Notes: a model not told the origin generated them from the letters alone. DNA of 64,000 nt from Variovorax paradoxus B4 (GCF_000463015.1 NC_022247.1:558001-622000); one strand, 5' to 3'. Numbered from the stretch's first letter, positions 17,756 to 27,258 are shown. Program-made: numbers and translations.

Positions 17756-19930
17756 TCAGGCTTCGCCCTTCACCTTCAGCCGCCACGCATGCAGCAGCGG
17801 TTCGGTGTAGCCGCTGGGCTGCTCGATGCCCTTGAACACCAGGTCCTGCGCGGCCTTGTACGCGGCCGAGGTTGCGAAGTTTCCGGCCATCGGCTGGTAC
17901 ACCGGATCGCCCGCGTTCTGCTCGTCGACCACCTTGGCCATGCGCTGGAAGGTCTCGTCGACCTGCGCCTTGGTCACCACGCCGTGCAGCAGCCAGTTGG
18001 CGATGTGCTGGCTCGAGATGCGCAGCGTGGCGCGGTCTTCCATCAGGCCCACGTTGTGGATGTCGGGCACCTTGGAGCAGCCCACGCCCTGGTCGATCCA
18101 GCGCACCACGTAGCCGAGGATGCCCTGCACGTTGTTGTCGATCTCCTGCTGCTTCTCGGCCTCGGTCCAGTTGGCCGCGGGGGCGATGGGCACCTGCAGC
18201 AGTGCATTGAGGATGTTGTCGCGCTCCGCGTCGGCGTCGATCTTCTCGAGCTCCTGCTGCACGGCCGTGACGCTCACCTGGTGGTAGTGCAGCGCATGCA
18301 GCGTGGCGGCGGTGGGCGAGGGCACCCAGGCAGTGTTGGCGCCGGCCTTGGGGTGCGCGATCTTCTGCTCGAGCATGGCGGCCATCAGGTCGGGCATGGC
18401 CCACATGCCCTTGCCGATCTGTGCCTTGCCGCGCAGGCCGCACGAGAGGCCGACCAGCACGTTGTTCTTTTCGTAGGCGCCGATCCAGGCGCTGGACTTC
18501 ATGTCGCCCTTGCGGATCATCGGGCCGCCGTGCATGGCGGTGTGCATCTCGTCGCCGGTGCGGTCGAGGAAGCCGGTGTTGATGAAGGCCACGCGCGCGG
18601 CGGCCTCGGCGATGCAGGCCTTGAGGTTCACGCTGGTGCGGCGCTCCTCGTCCATGATGCCGAGCTTCACGGTGTTGGCGGGCAGCCCGAGCAGCTGCTC
18701 GACGCGGCCGAACAGCTCGCTTGCAAAGGCCACTTCGGCCGGGCCGTGCATCTTGGGCTTGACGATGTAGATGCTGCCGGTGCGCGAGTTGCCCTTGCGC
18801 TTCAGGTCGATCATCGCGATGGTGGTGGTGACCACCGCGTCGAGGATGCCTTCGGGGATCTCCTTGCCGCCCGCATACAGCACGGCGGGGTTGGTCATCA
18901 GGTGGCCCACGTTGCGCAGGAACATCAGCGAGCGGCCGTGCAGCTTCACGGGCTGGCCGTCGGCGCCGGTGTATTCGCGGTCGGGGTTCAGGCCGCGCGT
19001 GAAGGTCTTGCCGCCCTTGGCGACTTCCTCGGTGAGCGTGCCCTGCACGATGCCGAGCCAGTTCGAATAGGCGACCACCTTGTCGGCCGCATCGACCACG
19101 GCCACCGAGTCTTCGAGATCGAGAATCGTCGAGAGCGCGGCTTCGAGCACCAGGTCGCTGACGCCGGCCGCGTCGCCCTTGCCGATGGGCGTGCTGCGGT
19201 CGATGCGGATGTCGAGGTGGATGCCGTTGTGCTTCAGCAGCACCGACGATGGCGCAGCCGCATCGCCCTGGTAGCCGACGAACTGCGCGGGGTCGGCCAG
19301 GCCGGTGCTGCTGCTCTGCAGCGCGACGACGAGCTTGCCGTCCTTCACGCTGTAGCCGGTCGCCATCTTGTGCGAACCGTTTTCGAGCGGCGCGGCCTGG
19401 TCGAGCACGTTGCGCGCGAACGCGATGACCTTGGCGCCGCGCACGGGGTTGTAGCCCTTGCCCTTTTCGGCGCCATCGGTTTCGGGAATGGCATCGGTGC
19501 CATAGAGCGCGTCGTACAGCGAACCCCAGCGCGCATTGGCGGCGTTGAGCGCGTAGCGGGCGTTGAGAATGGGCACCACCAGCTGCGGGCCAGCCTGCAG
19601 CGCGAGCTCGGAATCGACGTTCGCGGTGGTGGCCTTCGCGCCCTTGGGCTGCGGCAGCAGGTAGCCGATCTTCTCGAGGAAGGCGCGGTAGGCCGGCATC
19701 TCGGCGATCGGGCCGGGGTTCTTCTTGTGCCAGGCGTCGAGCTCGGTCTGCAGGCGGTCGCGTTCGGCCAGCAGCGCGATGTTCTTCGGCGCGAGGTCGT
19801 GGACGATGGCGTCGAAGCCTTGCCAGAAAACCTCGCTGGCCACGCCGCTGGCGGGCAGGACCTTGTCTTCGATGAAGCGATGAAGCTCGGTCGCAACCTG
19901 GAGGCCGTGGGTGGTGGTGCGGGCGGTCAT
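17756..19930 (-). CDS. glcB: Malate synthase G
   Basis: 724-aa monomeric malate synthase of the G type, condensing glyoxylate and acetyl-CoA to malate in the cytosol. Family hallmarks: the long N-terminal clasp ([20 protein letters not shown]), the [17 protein letters not shown] motif with acidic metal ligands, the [20 protein letters not shown] stretch, and [17 protein letters not shown]. The length is standard. The ATG at 19930 has an AAGGAG ribosome site. The 55-base gap from the haloacid dehalogenase suggests a joint transcript, which would connect halo-acetate or glycolate breakdown to glyoxylate use. A strong terminator follows. Confidence 0.97.
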   Translation of the reverse strand: MTARTTTHGLQVATELHRFIEDKVLPASGVASEVFWQGFDAIVHDLAPKNIALLAERDRLQTELDAWHKKNPGPIAEMPAYRAFLEKIGYLLPQPKGAKATTANVDSELALQAGPQLVVPILNARYALNAANARWGSLYDALYGTDAIPETDGAEKGKGYNPVRGAKVIAFARNVLDQAAPLENGSHKMATGYSVKDGKLVVALQSSSTGLADPAQFVGYQGDAAAPSSVLLKHNGIHLDIRIDRSTPIGKGDAAGVSDLVLEAALSTILDLEDSVAVVDAADKVVAYSNWLGIVQGTLTEEVAKGGKTFTRGLNPDREYTGADGQPVKLHGRSLMFLRNVGHLMTNPAVLYAGGKEIPEGILDAVVTTTIAMIDLKRKGNSRTGSIYIVKPKMHGPAEVAFASELFGRVEQLLGLPANTVKLGIMDEERRTSVNLKACIAEAAARVAFINTGFLDRTGDEMHTAMHGGPMIRKGDMKSSAWIGAYEKNNVLVGLSCGLRGKAQIGKGMWAMPDLMAAMLEQKIAHPKAGANTAWVPSPTAATLHALHYHQVSVTAVQQELEKIDADAERDNILNALLQVPIAPAANWTEAEKQQEIDNNVQGILGYVVRWIDQGVGCSKVPDIHNVGLMEDRATLRISSQHIANWLLHGVVTKAQVDETFQRMAKVVDEQNAGDPVYQPMAGNFATSAAYKAAQDLVFKGIEQPSGYTEPLLHAWRLKVKGEA

Positions 19931-19985
19931 GTTTTTCTCTCCTTGAGAACGATGCAATGCTGAATGAAATGAGGAGCGGTGTCTG

Positions 19986-20663
19986 TCAGAAGAACCCGAG
20001 CACGTCGCGCAGGCTGCTGCCGATGCGTTCGGGCGGCGTGCCGAGTTCTTCGAGGGGGAGCTGGTAGCGGTTGACCCAGAGCGTGCGGAACCCGAACCAG
20101 GTGGTGCCGAGCGCGTCCCAGCCGTTGCAGCTGACGAAGGCGATGCGCGAAGGCTGCAGGCCGGTGGCGGCGACGCCGAGCTGGTACGCATCGGGATGCG
20201 TCTTGTACTTGCGGATGCCGTCGACGCTCAGCACATGGTCGAGCAGGCCGTCGAGCCCGGCGCTGCGCACGGCGGCGTCGAGCATGCCGGGGTCGCCGTT
20301 CGAGAGGATGCCGGTGACCACGCCGCGTGCCTTGAGTGCCTGAAGCACTTCGCGGCTTTCGGGAAAAGCCGTGAGCGTGCGGTACTGGTCCATCAGCTGC
20401 TGCTCGGCGGCTTCGGTCAGGTCGAGGCCCAGTCGCTTGCAGGTGTAGCGCAGCGCGGCGCGCGTGAGTTCGCCGAAGGGCCGGTAGTGCGCGCCGTGGT
20501 TGCTGGTGGTGACGAGGCGCGTGTATTCGATCTGCTTGTCGCGCCAGCCCGCGGCCAGCGCCTGTCCCTGGCCGGCGAACAGCCGCTCGGCCGTCTGCCC
20601 GACGCTGTAGACGTCGAACAGGGTGCCGTAGGCATCGAAGAGCACTGCGCCGGGTTGATCCAT
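19986..20663 (-). CDS. Haloacid dehalogenase, type II (L-2-haloacid)
   Basis: 225-aa HAD-superfamily hydrolase of the L-2-haloacid dehalogenase class, which replaces chlorine or bromine on 2-haloacids with hydroxyl. All class-specific catalytic residues look present: nucleophile Asp10 in [12 protein letters not shown] (with Thr14), Ser-Asn in ILSNGDP, Lys in [10 protein letters not shown], and the Ser/Asn/Asp set in [10 protein letters not shown]. It is followed 55 bases later by malate synthase G. Chloroacetate would give glycolate and, after oxidation, glyoxylate, the substrate of the next gene. Activity on natural phosphate esters is less likely given the motif set. Confidence 0.9.
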   Translation of the reverse strand: MDQPGAVLFDAYGTLFDVYSVGQTAERLFAGQGQALAAGWRDKQIEYTRLVTTSNHGAHYRPFGELTRAALRYTCKRLGLDLTEAAEQQLMDQYRTLTAFPESREVLQALKARGVVTGILSNGDPGMLDAAVRSAGLDGLLDHVLSVDGIRKYKTHPDAYQLGVAATGLQPSRIAFVSCNGWDALGTTWFGFRTLWVNRYQLPLEELGTPPERIGSSLRDVLGFF

Positions 20664-20775
20664 GGCTTGGACTTTATTCGATACTTTGTCGATCAGTAAT
20701 AGCCTGGATCGGGATTTATCAGTGACAAAAATGAGGGTAATCGAAGGAAGACCTGCGTTTTCTTCCTCTTTTTTG

Positions 20776-21516
20776 TCAGAGGGTTCCGCTGAGCTCGCGG
20801 GCCGCCGCGCGCACCGGCTCGATGTGGCGCGCGTCGTAGCGGTGCGCCGGCATCGTCAGCGTGACCGCCGCGGCCAGGCTGCCGTCGGCATGGAACACCG
20901 GTGCCGAGATGCCGGCCAGCTCGGCCGTGCGGTCGCCCACCAGCGCGCAGTAGCCCTGGGCGCGGATCGCGTCGTACAGCTTGCGCTCCGTGGCGCCGCG
21001 CGGACGCTCGGCCTCGGGGCCGAAGGCGATCAGCACGCGTGCGCCGGCGCCGCGGTCGTTGGGCAGCAGGTCGCCCGCACGCACGTGGTCGCGCACCACG
21101 TGCGAGGAGTCGATGCGGAACTGGCACAGCCGCACCCAGCTGTCGCCCTGCGCCTGCCGCACGTGGTACGCCGCGCTCTCGCCCGTCGTTGCGGCTAACG
21201 CGCGCAGCACCGGCAGCACGATGCGGTCGAGCGACAGCGACGCCGCATAGAGGCCGTGCAGCCGCGCGATCTCCGCGCCCAGCGCATAGCGCCCGTCGTC
21301 CTGCCGGCGGATCAGCCGCGCATGTTCGAGCGAGGCCAGAAGCCGCAGCACCGTGCTCTTGTAGAGCTGCGTGCGCTCGGCAAACTGCGCGAGCGACAGC
21401 GCCTCGTCGCCGGGCCGGAAGGCCGAGAGCAGGCTCAGCGCGCGGTCGACTGCGGCGGCGCCGCCGGGCGCGGCATTGAGGTCTGACACCGATTCGGTCT
21501 GGGCTTTGCGGGGCAT
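20776..21516 (-). CDS. IclR-family transcriptional regulator
   Basis: 246-aa IclR regulator. The N-terminal helix-turn-helix includes AVDRALSLLSAFRPGDEALS, FAERTQLYKSTVLRLLASLE and a DDGRYALG wing. The C-terminal effector domain carries the usual ISAPVFHADGSLAAAVTL segment. It is divergent from the HMG-CoA-lyase operon; two inverted repeats lie in the 125-base region between them, so that operon is the likely target. The effector is probably an intermediate of that pathway, by analogy with other IclR proteins. Confidence 0.92.
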   Translation of the reverse strand: MPRKAQTESVSDLNAAPGGAAAVDRALSLLSAFRPGDEALSLAQFAERTQLYKSTVLRLLASLEHARLIRRQDDGRYALGAEIARLHGLYAASLSLDRIVLPVLRALAATTGESAAYHVRQAQGDSWVRLCQFRIDSSHVVRDHVRAGDLLPNDRGAGARVLIAFGPEAERPRGATERKLYDAIRAQGYCALVGDRTAELAGISAPVFHADGSLAAAVTLTMPAHRYDARHIEPVRAAARELSGTL

Positions 21517-21552
21517 GGCGTCGGCTTGACAGGGAAAGTCGTTTGGCGGTTT

Positions 21553-21591
21553 AATTCTGTTTAACGGAATTTAGTTCTGTAAGATAGAACT
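21553..21591. promoter_or_regulatory. Two inverted repeats (candidate IclR operators)
   Basis: AATTC-N9-GAATT (21553-21571) and AGTTCT-N7-AGAACT (21573-21591) sit side by side in the divergent iclR / HMG-CoA lyase region, in an A+T-rich patch in an otherwise G+C-rich sequence. The second repeat is nearest the lyase start. Both are plausible binding sites for the adjacent IclR protein and lie where they could control both promoters. Confidence 0.55.
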
Positions 21592-21641
21592 GTCAAGCGG
21601 TCAATGCCCCATCGCCCGATCGCTCCAAGGAGACGAAACCG

Positions 21642-22580
21642 ATGACACCCCCCGACGTCCTCATCAGCGAGGTCGGCCCGCGCGACGGCCTGCAGTCGGT
21701 CAAGGCCACCATGCCCACGGCCGACAAGCTGCGCTGGATCGATGCGCTCCACGCGGCCGGCGTGCGCGAGATCGAGGTCGCGTCCTTCGTGCCCGCCAAA
21801 TTGCTGCCGCAGATGGCCGACGCCGCCGAGGTGGTGCGCCACGCCATCACCTTGCCCGGCCTCGTGGTGATGGCGCTGGTGCCCAACCGCAAGGGCGCGC
21901 AGGCGGCGCTCGAAGCGGGCGTGCACAAGCTCACGATGCCGGTCTCGGCCAGCGTGGCGCATTCGCTCGCCAACGTGCGCAAGACGCCGGCCGAGATGGT
22001 CGAGGAGGTGCGCGCCATCGCCGAGCTGCGCCGCGCGATGGCGCCGCAAGTGACGCTCGAGGCCGGCATCTCCACCGCCTTCGGCTGCACGCTGCAGGGG
22101 CTGGTGCCGGAAGACGACGTGATCCGCCTCGCGGCGCAGTGCATCGAGGCCGGCGCGGAAGAAGCGGGCCTCTCGGACACCGTCGGCTACGCCAACCCCG
22201 CGCAGGTGCGCCGTCTCTTCAGGCGCCTGCGCGCGGAGCTCGGCCCCCACGCCGGCGCCGCCCACATGCACAACACGCGCGGCCTCGGCATCGCGAACTG
22301 CCTGGCCGCCTGGGAGGAGGGCGTGCGCACCTTCGACGCCTCGCTCGGCGGCCTCGGCGGCTGCCCCTATGCGCCCGGCGCGTCGGGCAATGCGGTCACC
22401 GAAGACCTCGTCTTCATGTTCGAGGCCATGGGCGTTCGCACCGGCATCGACATCCAGAAACTCATCGCGGCGCGCGCGCCGCTCATGGCCGGCCTGCCCG
22501 GCGAACCGGTCTACGGCATGACGCCCGAGGCCGGCCTGCCCAAGGGCTTCGTCCAACAGGAAACCACCGCACATGCCTGA
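21642..22580 (+). CDS. Hydroxymethylglutaryl-CoA lyase family protein
   Basis: 312-aa DRE-TIM metallolyase. Motifs: ISEVGPRDGLQSVK at the N-terminus (metal-binding Asp), the His-x-His metal motif in AAHMHNTRGLGIAN, and the catalytic Cys in the GGLGGCPYAPGASGN signature. It should split HMG-CoA to acetyl-CoA and acetoacetate, or an analogous 3-hydroxyacyl-CoA. The ribosome site AAGGAG lies 9 bases before the ATG. It is the first gene of an operon: the next gene starts 8 bases inside this one. IclR control is likely from the operators upstream. Confidence 0.93.
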   Translation: MTPPDVLISEVGPRDGLQSVKATMPTADKLRWIDALHAAGVREIEVASFVPAKLLPQMADAAEVVRHAITLPGLVVMALVPNRKGAQAALEAGVHKLTMPVSASVAHSLANVRKTPAEMVEEVRAIAELRRAMAPQVTLEAGISTAFGCTLQGLVPEDDVIRLAAQCIEAGAEEAGLSDTVGYANPAQVRRLFRRLRAELGPHAGAAHMHNTRGLGIANCLAAWEEGVRTFDASLGGLGGCPYAPGASGNAVTEDLVFMFEAMGVRTGIDIQKLIAARAPLMAGLPGEPVYGMTPEAGLPKGFVQQETTAHA

Positions 22581-23763
22581 ATCCCAACCCCTGCCGTACG
22601 CCGGCGTCCGCGTCGTCGAATTCACCCACATGGTGATGGGCCCCACCTGCGGCCTGCTGCTGGCCGACCTCGGCGCGGAGGTCGTCAAGGTCGAGCCCAT
22701 CGAGGGCGACAGCACGCGCCGCCTGCTCGGCTCGGGCTCGGGCTTCTTCCCGACCTTCAACCGCAACAAGAAGAGCATCGCGCTCGACCTCAAGACACAA
22801 GAGGGCGTGGAGGCCGCGCTGCGCCTCGTCGCCACGGCCGACATCGTGAGCGAGAACTTCAAGCCCGGCACCATGAAGAAGCTGGGCCTGGACTACGACA
22901 GCCTGAAGCAGCTCAACCCGCGCCTCATCTACGTGAGCCACAAGGGCTTCCTGCCCGGTCCGTACGACCACCGCACCGCGCTCGACGAGGTGGTGCAGAT
23001 GATGGGCGGGCTGGCCTACATGACCGGCCGCGCGGGCGACCCGCTGCGCGCGGGCACCAGCGTGAACGACATCATGGGCGGCATGTTCGGCGCCATCGGA
23101 GCGATGGCGGCGCTGCGCCAGCGCGAGCTCACCGGCAAGGGCTGCGAGGTGCAGTCCGCGCTGTTCGAGAACAACGTGTTCCTGGTCGCGCAGCACATGA
23201 TGCAGTTCGCCGCCACCGGCAAGGCGGCCGATCCGATGCCCAGCCGCATCTCGGCCTGGGCCGTGTACGACGTGTTCACCGTGAAGGACGGCGAGCAGAT
23301 CTTCCTCGCGGCGGTGAGCGACAAGCAGTGGGCCATCTTCTGCAAGGCCTTCGGCCTGGAAGAAATGCTGGCCGATCCGCGCCTGAAGACCAACAACGAC
23401 CGCGTGCTCGCGCGCGACTGGATGATGCCGATCCTGCGCTCGCACCTGGCCGGCTACAGCGCCGCCGAACTCAGCGCGGTGTTCGAGCAGAACGAGCTGC
23501 CCTTCGCGCCCATCACCAAGCCGCAGGAGCTGTTCGACGATCCGCACCTCAACGCCACCGGCGGCCTCGCGCCGGTGCGCATGAACGACGGCCACATGGC
23601 CAAGGTGCCGCTGATGCCGTTCACGCTCGATGGAGAAAGGCCCGGCATCCGCCTGCAGCCGCCGCGCATCGGCGAGCACACCGGCGAGCTGCTGAGGGAA
23701 GTGGGCTACAGCGACGCGGAGATCGCCGCCCTCAGGACACGCAACATCACCCTCGGAGACTGA
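22573..23763 (+). CDS. CaiB/BaiF family CoA-transferase
   Basis: 396-aa type III CoA-transferase. It begins MPESQPLPYAGVRVVEFTHM and has the GPTCGLLLADLGAEVVKVE core typical of the family. The catalytic Asp is probable at Asp166 (RAGTSVNDIMGGMFGAIG). It activates an organic acid by moving CoA from a donor such as succinyl-CoA. Beside an HMG-CoA lyase, the attractive role is activation of 3-hydroxy-3-methylglutarate (the mammalian SUGCT enzyme of this family does this), but other acids fit. It overlaps the lyase gene by 8 bases and is 3 bases from the next gene. Confidence 0.92.
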   Translation: MPESQPLPYAGVRVVEFTHMVMGPTCGLLLADLGAEVVKVEPIEGDSTRRLLGSGSGFFPTFNRNKKSIALDLKTQEGVEAALRLVATADIVSENFKPGTMKKLGLDYDSLKQLNPRLIYVSHKGFLPGPYDHRTALDEVVQMMGGLAYMTGRAGDPLRAGTSVNDIMGGMFGAIGAMAALRQRELTGKGCEVQSALFENNVFLVAQHMMQFAATGKAADPMPSRISAWAVYDVFTVKDGEQIFLAAVSDKQWAIFCKAFGLEEMLADPRLKTNNDRVLARDWMMPILRSHLAGYSAAELSAVFEQNELPFAPITKPQELFDDPHLNATGGLAPVRMNDGHMAKVPLMPFTLDGERPGIRLQPPRIGEHTGELLREVGYSDAEIAALRTRNITLGD

Positions 23764-23766
23764 CCC

Positions 23767-24747
23767 ATGCCTTCCATCCCGCGGCGCGCCTTGCCCGTCC
23801 TGTTCTTCTGCGCCGCGACCGCGGCTTGCCTTCCCGCCCTGGCGGCGGACACGGCGTGGCCCGCCAGGCCGGTGCGGCTGGTGGTCCCGTACGCGCCCGG
23901 CGGCACCACCGACTACGCTGCGCGCCAGATCGCCCAGAAGCTCACCGAGCAGACCGGCATCTCCTTCTATGTGGAGAACAAGGCCGGCGCGAGCGGCACG
24001 ATCGGCTCCAGCCTCGTGGCCAAGTCCACACCGGACGGCGGCACCTTCCTGATCAACGACACCACCTATGCGATGCTGCCGCACCTCATCAGGAAGCTGC
24101 CGTGGGAGCCCGCCGACCTGGTTCCGGTGACAACGATCGTCGATGCGCCGCTCGTGCTGGTGGTGGGCGCGAACTCGCCGTACAAATCCCTGGACGCGTT
24201 GATCGGCGCGGCTCGCAAGAACCCCGACAAGCTGACCTTCGGCTCGGGCGGCGTCGGCAGTTCCACCCACCTGGGCGGCGAACTGCTCAAGCAGAACGGC
24301 AAGCTCGCGCTGACCCATGTGCCCTACAAGGGCGCGGGCGAAGCGATGCTGGGCGTGGTGTCGGGACAGGTCGACGTGCTGGTCACCGCCGCGCCCACGG
24401 CCATTCCGCAGGTCAAGGGCGGCAAGGTGCGTGCCCTGCTCGTGACATCGCCCAAGCGACTCGCCGCCTTGCCCGATGCGCCCACCAGCGCGGAGGCCGG
24501 CCTGAAGGAATTCACCGCCACCAACTGGTTCGGCATCGCCGCGCCCAAGGGCACGCCGCAGCCGGTCATCGACAAGCTGCAGGCCGAAGTGAAGAAGGCG
24601 CTGGCATCGCCGGACCTCGTGCAGCGGTTCGCCGAGCAGGGCGCCAGCCCCGGCGGCCTGCCCTCGGCCGACTTCGGCAAGTTCGTTCACAGCCAGACGC
24701 AGACCTGGGGCCGGGTGATCAAGGCCGCGGGCGTGCAGCCCGAGTGA
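23767..24747 (+). CDS. Tripartite tricarboxylate transporter substrate-binding protein (Bug family)
   Basis: 326-aa periplasmic binding protein. A signal peptide (RRALPVLFFCAATAACLPALA, cleavage near residue 25) is followed by WPARPVRLVVPYAPGG, the hallmark of Bug proteins, and the downstream MLPHLIRKLPWEPADLVPVT region. Bug proteins deliver carboxylates to TctA/TctB permeases; none is encoded here, as is usual for these large families in Burkholderiales. Position inside the CoA-transferase/lyase operon suggests it binds the acid those enzymes use. Confidence 0.93.
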   Translation: MPSIPRRALPVLFFCAATAACLPALAADTAWPARPVRLVVPYAPGGTTDYAARQIAQKLTEQTGISFYVENKAGASGTIGSSLVAKSTPDGGTFLINDTTYAMLPHLIRKLPWEPADLVPVTTIVDAPLVLVVGANSPYKSLDALIGAARKNPDKLTFGSGGVGSSTHLGGELLKQNGKLALTHVPYKGAGEAMLGVVSGQVDVLVTAAPTAIPQVKGGKVRALLVTSPKRLAALPDAPTSAEAGLKEFTATNWFGIAAPKGTPQPVIDKLQAEVKKALASPDLVQRFAEQGASPGGLPSADFGKFVHSQTQTWGRVIKAAGVQPE

Positions 24748-24769
24748 CCCCGTCGGAGACCGTGCAGCC

Positions 24770-25717
24770 ATGTGGAACCTGAGCTTCCAACCTCCCGAGA
24801 TCATCGAAGCGCGCGTGCTCACGCGCCTGCCCGATGCGTTTCGCACGCCGCGCCGCACAGACTGGGTCGACGCCAACAAACCGGGCCACGTGATGGACAG
24901 CTTCCTGGAAGGCCCCGCGTTCGACCGGGCCGGGAACCTGTACGTCACCGACATTCCCTATGGCCGCATCTTCAGGATCGCGCCCGCGTCGCTCGAATGG
25001 CAGCTCGTGGCCGCCTACGACGGCTGGCCCAACGGCCTGGCGATCCATGCCGACGGCAGCCTGTGGATCGCCGACTACCGGCGCGGCATCCTGCGGCTCG
25101 ATGCGGCCGGCGGCGCGGTCGAGGCGGTGCTCGGGCACCGCAACAGCGAATCCTTCAAGGGCGTGAACGACCTCGTCTTCGACCTGGAAGGACGGCTCTA
25201 TTTCACCGACCAGGGCCAGACCGGCCTGCACGACCCCACCGGCCGCGTCTACCGGTGGAGTGCCGAGGATGGCCGCCTCGATCTGCTGCTGGCCAACGCA
25301 CCGAGCCCCAATGGCGTGGCGACGAGCGCCGACGGCAAGGTGCTGTTCGTGGCCGTCACCCGCGGCAACCAGGTCTGGCGCGCACCACTGCTGCCCGACG
25401 GCAGCCTTTCCAAGGTCGGCGCGCTGCAGACCTTCTTCGGAACCAGCGGTCCCGACGGGCTTGCGCTCACGGCCGATGGCGGGCTGGTCGTTGCCCATGC
25501 CAGCCTGGGCGGAGCCTTCGTGCTCAATGCGCGCGGGGAGGTCACGCACATGGTCCGCAGTCCTGCCGGCCAGACCGTGACCAACATTGCCTTTCGGCCG
25601 GGAACGCGGCAGCTGGTGCTCACCGATTCGGCCACGGGCAGCGTGCTGGAAGCCGATCTGCCAGTGGGCGGGGCCCCGCTCTATTCGCATGCCACGGATG
25701 CGCGAATCCAGAAATAG
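24770..25717 (+). CDS. SMP-30/gluconolactonase-like (LRE) family protein
   Basis: 315-aa six-bladed beta-propeller of the SMP-30/gluconolactonase family. Repeats with GPAFDRAGNLYVTDIPYGRI, GLAIHADGSLWIADYRRGIL and GVNDLVFDLEGRLYFTD are visible, with acidic metal ligands in the D-G-x-L/N-x-L/W-x-(T/A)-D blade motif. Such enzymes hydrolyse lactones or esters with a divalent metal. Last gene of the lyase operon, 22 bases after the Bug gene with a GGAG site. It may open a lactone form of the substrate; that is inferred from context alone. Confidence 0.85.
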   Translation: MWNLSFQPPEIIEARVLTRLPDAFRTPRRTDWVDANKPGHVMDSFLEGPAFDRAGNLYVTDIPYGRIFRIAPASLEWQLVAAYDGWPNGLAIHADGSLWIADYRRGILRLDAAGGAVEAVLGHRNSESFKGVNDLVFDLEGRLYFTDQGQTGLHDPTGRVYRWSAEDGRLDLLLANAPSPNGVATSADGKVLFVAVTRGNQVWRAPLLPDGSLSKVGALQTFFGTSGPDGLALTADGGLVVAHASLGGAFVLNARGEVTHMVRSPAGQTVTNIAFRPGTRQLVLTDSATGSVLEADLPVGGAPLYSHATDARIQK

Positions 25718-25771
25718 CGTCAACAGGCGCCAGCCCGTGCTCGCGGCGTCGCGGGCTATAGTTCCGCCGCC

Positions 25772-26737
25772 ATGGACCGCCTGAAGCAACTTGAATCCTT
25801 CGTCTCCGTGGCGACCCGCGGCGGTCTCACGGCCGCGGCCAAGGCCGAGGGCGTGGCGCCCGCGATCATGGGGCGGCGGCTCGACGCGCTCGAGGCGCGG
25901 CTGGGCGTCAAGCTGCTGGTGCGCACCACGCGGCGCATCACGCTCACGCACGAGGGCAGCGCCTTTCTCGAGGACTGCCAGCGCCTGCTGACCGAATTCG
26001 CCAATGCCGAAGCGAGCGTGAGCGCGGGCGGCGTCAAGGCCAGCGGCCACCTGCGCGTCACGGCGCCGGCCGGCTTCGGCCGCCGCCACGTGGCGCCGCT
26101 GGTGCCGCGCTTCCATGCGCTGCATCCCGAGGTCACGATCTCGCTGAACCTGAGCGACCGCGTGGTCGACGTGCGCGGCGAGAGCTTCGACTGCGCGGTG
26201 CGCGTGGGCGACATGCCCGACTCGTCTTTGGTGAGCGTGCGGCTGGCCGACAACCGCCGCCGCTGCGTCGCGACGCCGGAGTTCGTGCGCCGCCATGGCA
26301 TGCCGCGGCATCCGAACGAGCTGTCGCGCTTCGCCTGCCTCACGCTGTCGAGCGATGCCTCGCAGACGCGCGGCTGGGCGTTCCGTGTTCCGCGGACGGC
26401 CCGGGATCAGGAGCGCACCTTGACGGCTGCTGGCGAGGACGGTGGCGAAGAGCTGATCTACCTGCGGCCCGGGGGCCCGCTCGATTGTTCCGACGGCCAG
26501 GTGCTGCACGACTGGTGCCTCGCGGGCCACGGCATCGCGTGGCGCAGCACCTGGGAAGTGGAGGCCGAGATCGATGCCGGCCTGCTGGTGCCGCTGCTCG
26601 ACGAATTCGCCGCGCCGCCCAACGGCATCTACGCGGTCTTCGCGGGCACCAAGCACCTGCCGCTGCGGGTGCGACTGTGGCTTGATTTCCTCAAGGAGCA
26701 GTACGGCCGGCCCGAATTCTGGGGCGGCAGGGGGTAA
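25772..26737 (+). CDS. LysR-family transcriptional regulator
   Basis: 321-aa LysR regulator. The N-terminal helix-turn-helix is MDRLKQLESFVSVATRGGL and then AAKAEGVAPAIMGRRLDALE. The effector domain begins GHLRVTAPAGFGRRHVAPLV. A TATAGT -10 motif at 25757-25762 lies only 10 bases before the ATG, implying a very short or absent 5' leader. It follows the SMP-30 gene after 54 bases but looks independently expressed. Target and effector are unknown. Confidence 0.92.
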   Translation: MDRLKQLESFVSVATRGGLTAAAKAEGVAPAIMGRRLDALEARLGVKLLVRTTRRITLTHEGSAFLEDCQRLLTEFANAEASVSAGGVKASGHLRVTAPAGFGRRHVAPLVPRFHALHPEVTISLNLSDRVVDVRGESFDCAVRVGDMPDSSLVSVRLADNRRRCVATPEFVRRHGMPRHPNELSRFACLTLSSDASQTRGWAFRVPRTARDQERTLTAAGEDGGEELIYLRPGGPLDCSDGQVLHDWCLAGHGIAWRSTWEVEAEIDAGLLVPLLDEFAAPPNGIYAVFAGTKHLPLRVRLWLDFLKEQYGRPEFWGGRG

Positions 26738-26799
26738 AGCGCGCGAGCGGCGTCACAATCTGCAAGCATTTGCAACTCCATTGAAGAAGAAAGCCATCG

Positions 26800-27252
26800 A
26801 TGACCCTCGAAGCCATCCTCGCCTACCTGCATCTGCTGGCCATCCTCACGATGGTCGTGTTCATCTCCAGCGAAGCGGCGCTGTGCCGCGTGCAGTGGCT
26901 CAATGCCGCCGTGGTGGAGCGGCTCGCCAGGGTCGACATGGTCTACGGCATGGCCGCCATCGCGGTGCTGGCCACCGGCATCGCACGCACGGTGTGGGGC
27001 GTGAAGGGCGCGGCGTGGTATTGGACCAACCCGCTGTTGCATGTGAAGCTCGGGTTGTTCATCATCATCGGCGTGCTCTCGATCTTTCCGACGCTCACCT
27101 ATTTCCGCTGGCGCAAGGCGCTGCGCGCGAACGGCACGCTGCCGGCCGAGGCCGACATCCGCAAGACGCGCAGGCTGGTGATGGTGCAGGCCCACCTGAT
27201 CGCGCTGATTCCGCTGGTCGCCGTGTTCCTCGCGCGCGGCTTCGGCAAATAA
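26800..27252 (+). CDS. DUF2214 family membrane protein
   Basis: 150-aa inner-membrane protein with four hydrophobic segments: MTLEAILAYLHLLAILTMVV, MVYGMAAIAVLATGIARTVW, HVKLGLFIIIGVLSIFPTL and the C-terminal AHLIALIPLVAVFLARGFGK. It matches the DUF2214 family; function unknown. The gene ends 6 bases before the spermidine-synthase-like gene, so the two are likely co-transcribed. No ligand residues beyond conserved His in helices 1 and 3 are obvious. Confidence 0.85.
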   Translation: MTLEAILAYLHLLAILTMVVFISSEAALCRVQWLNAAVVERLARVDMVYGMAAIAVLATGIARTVWGVKGAAWYWTNPLLHVKLGLFIIIGVLSIFPTLTYFRWRKALRANGTLPAEADIRKTRRLVMVQAHLIALIPLVAVFLARGFGK

Positions 27253-27258
27253 GCTTGC

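Noticed and set aside
20755..20775. GGAAGA...TCTTCC hairpin with a T-run at the 3' side of the iclR gene
   Set aside because: The T-run lies on the + strand side, where no gene is being ended; it would not stop the minus-strand iclR transcript, so it is not called a terminator.
22483..24954. 823-codon minus-strand open frame opposite the CoA-transferase and Bug genes
   Set aside because: Antisense shadow across three real genes; His/Ala/Gly-rich composition without conserved segments.
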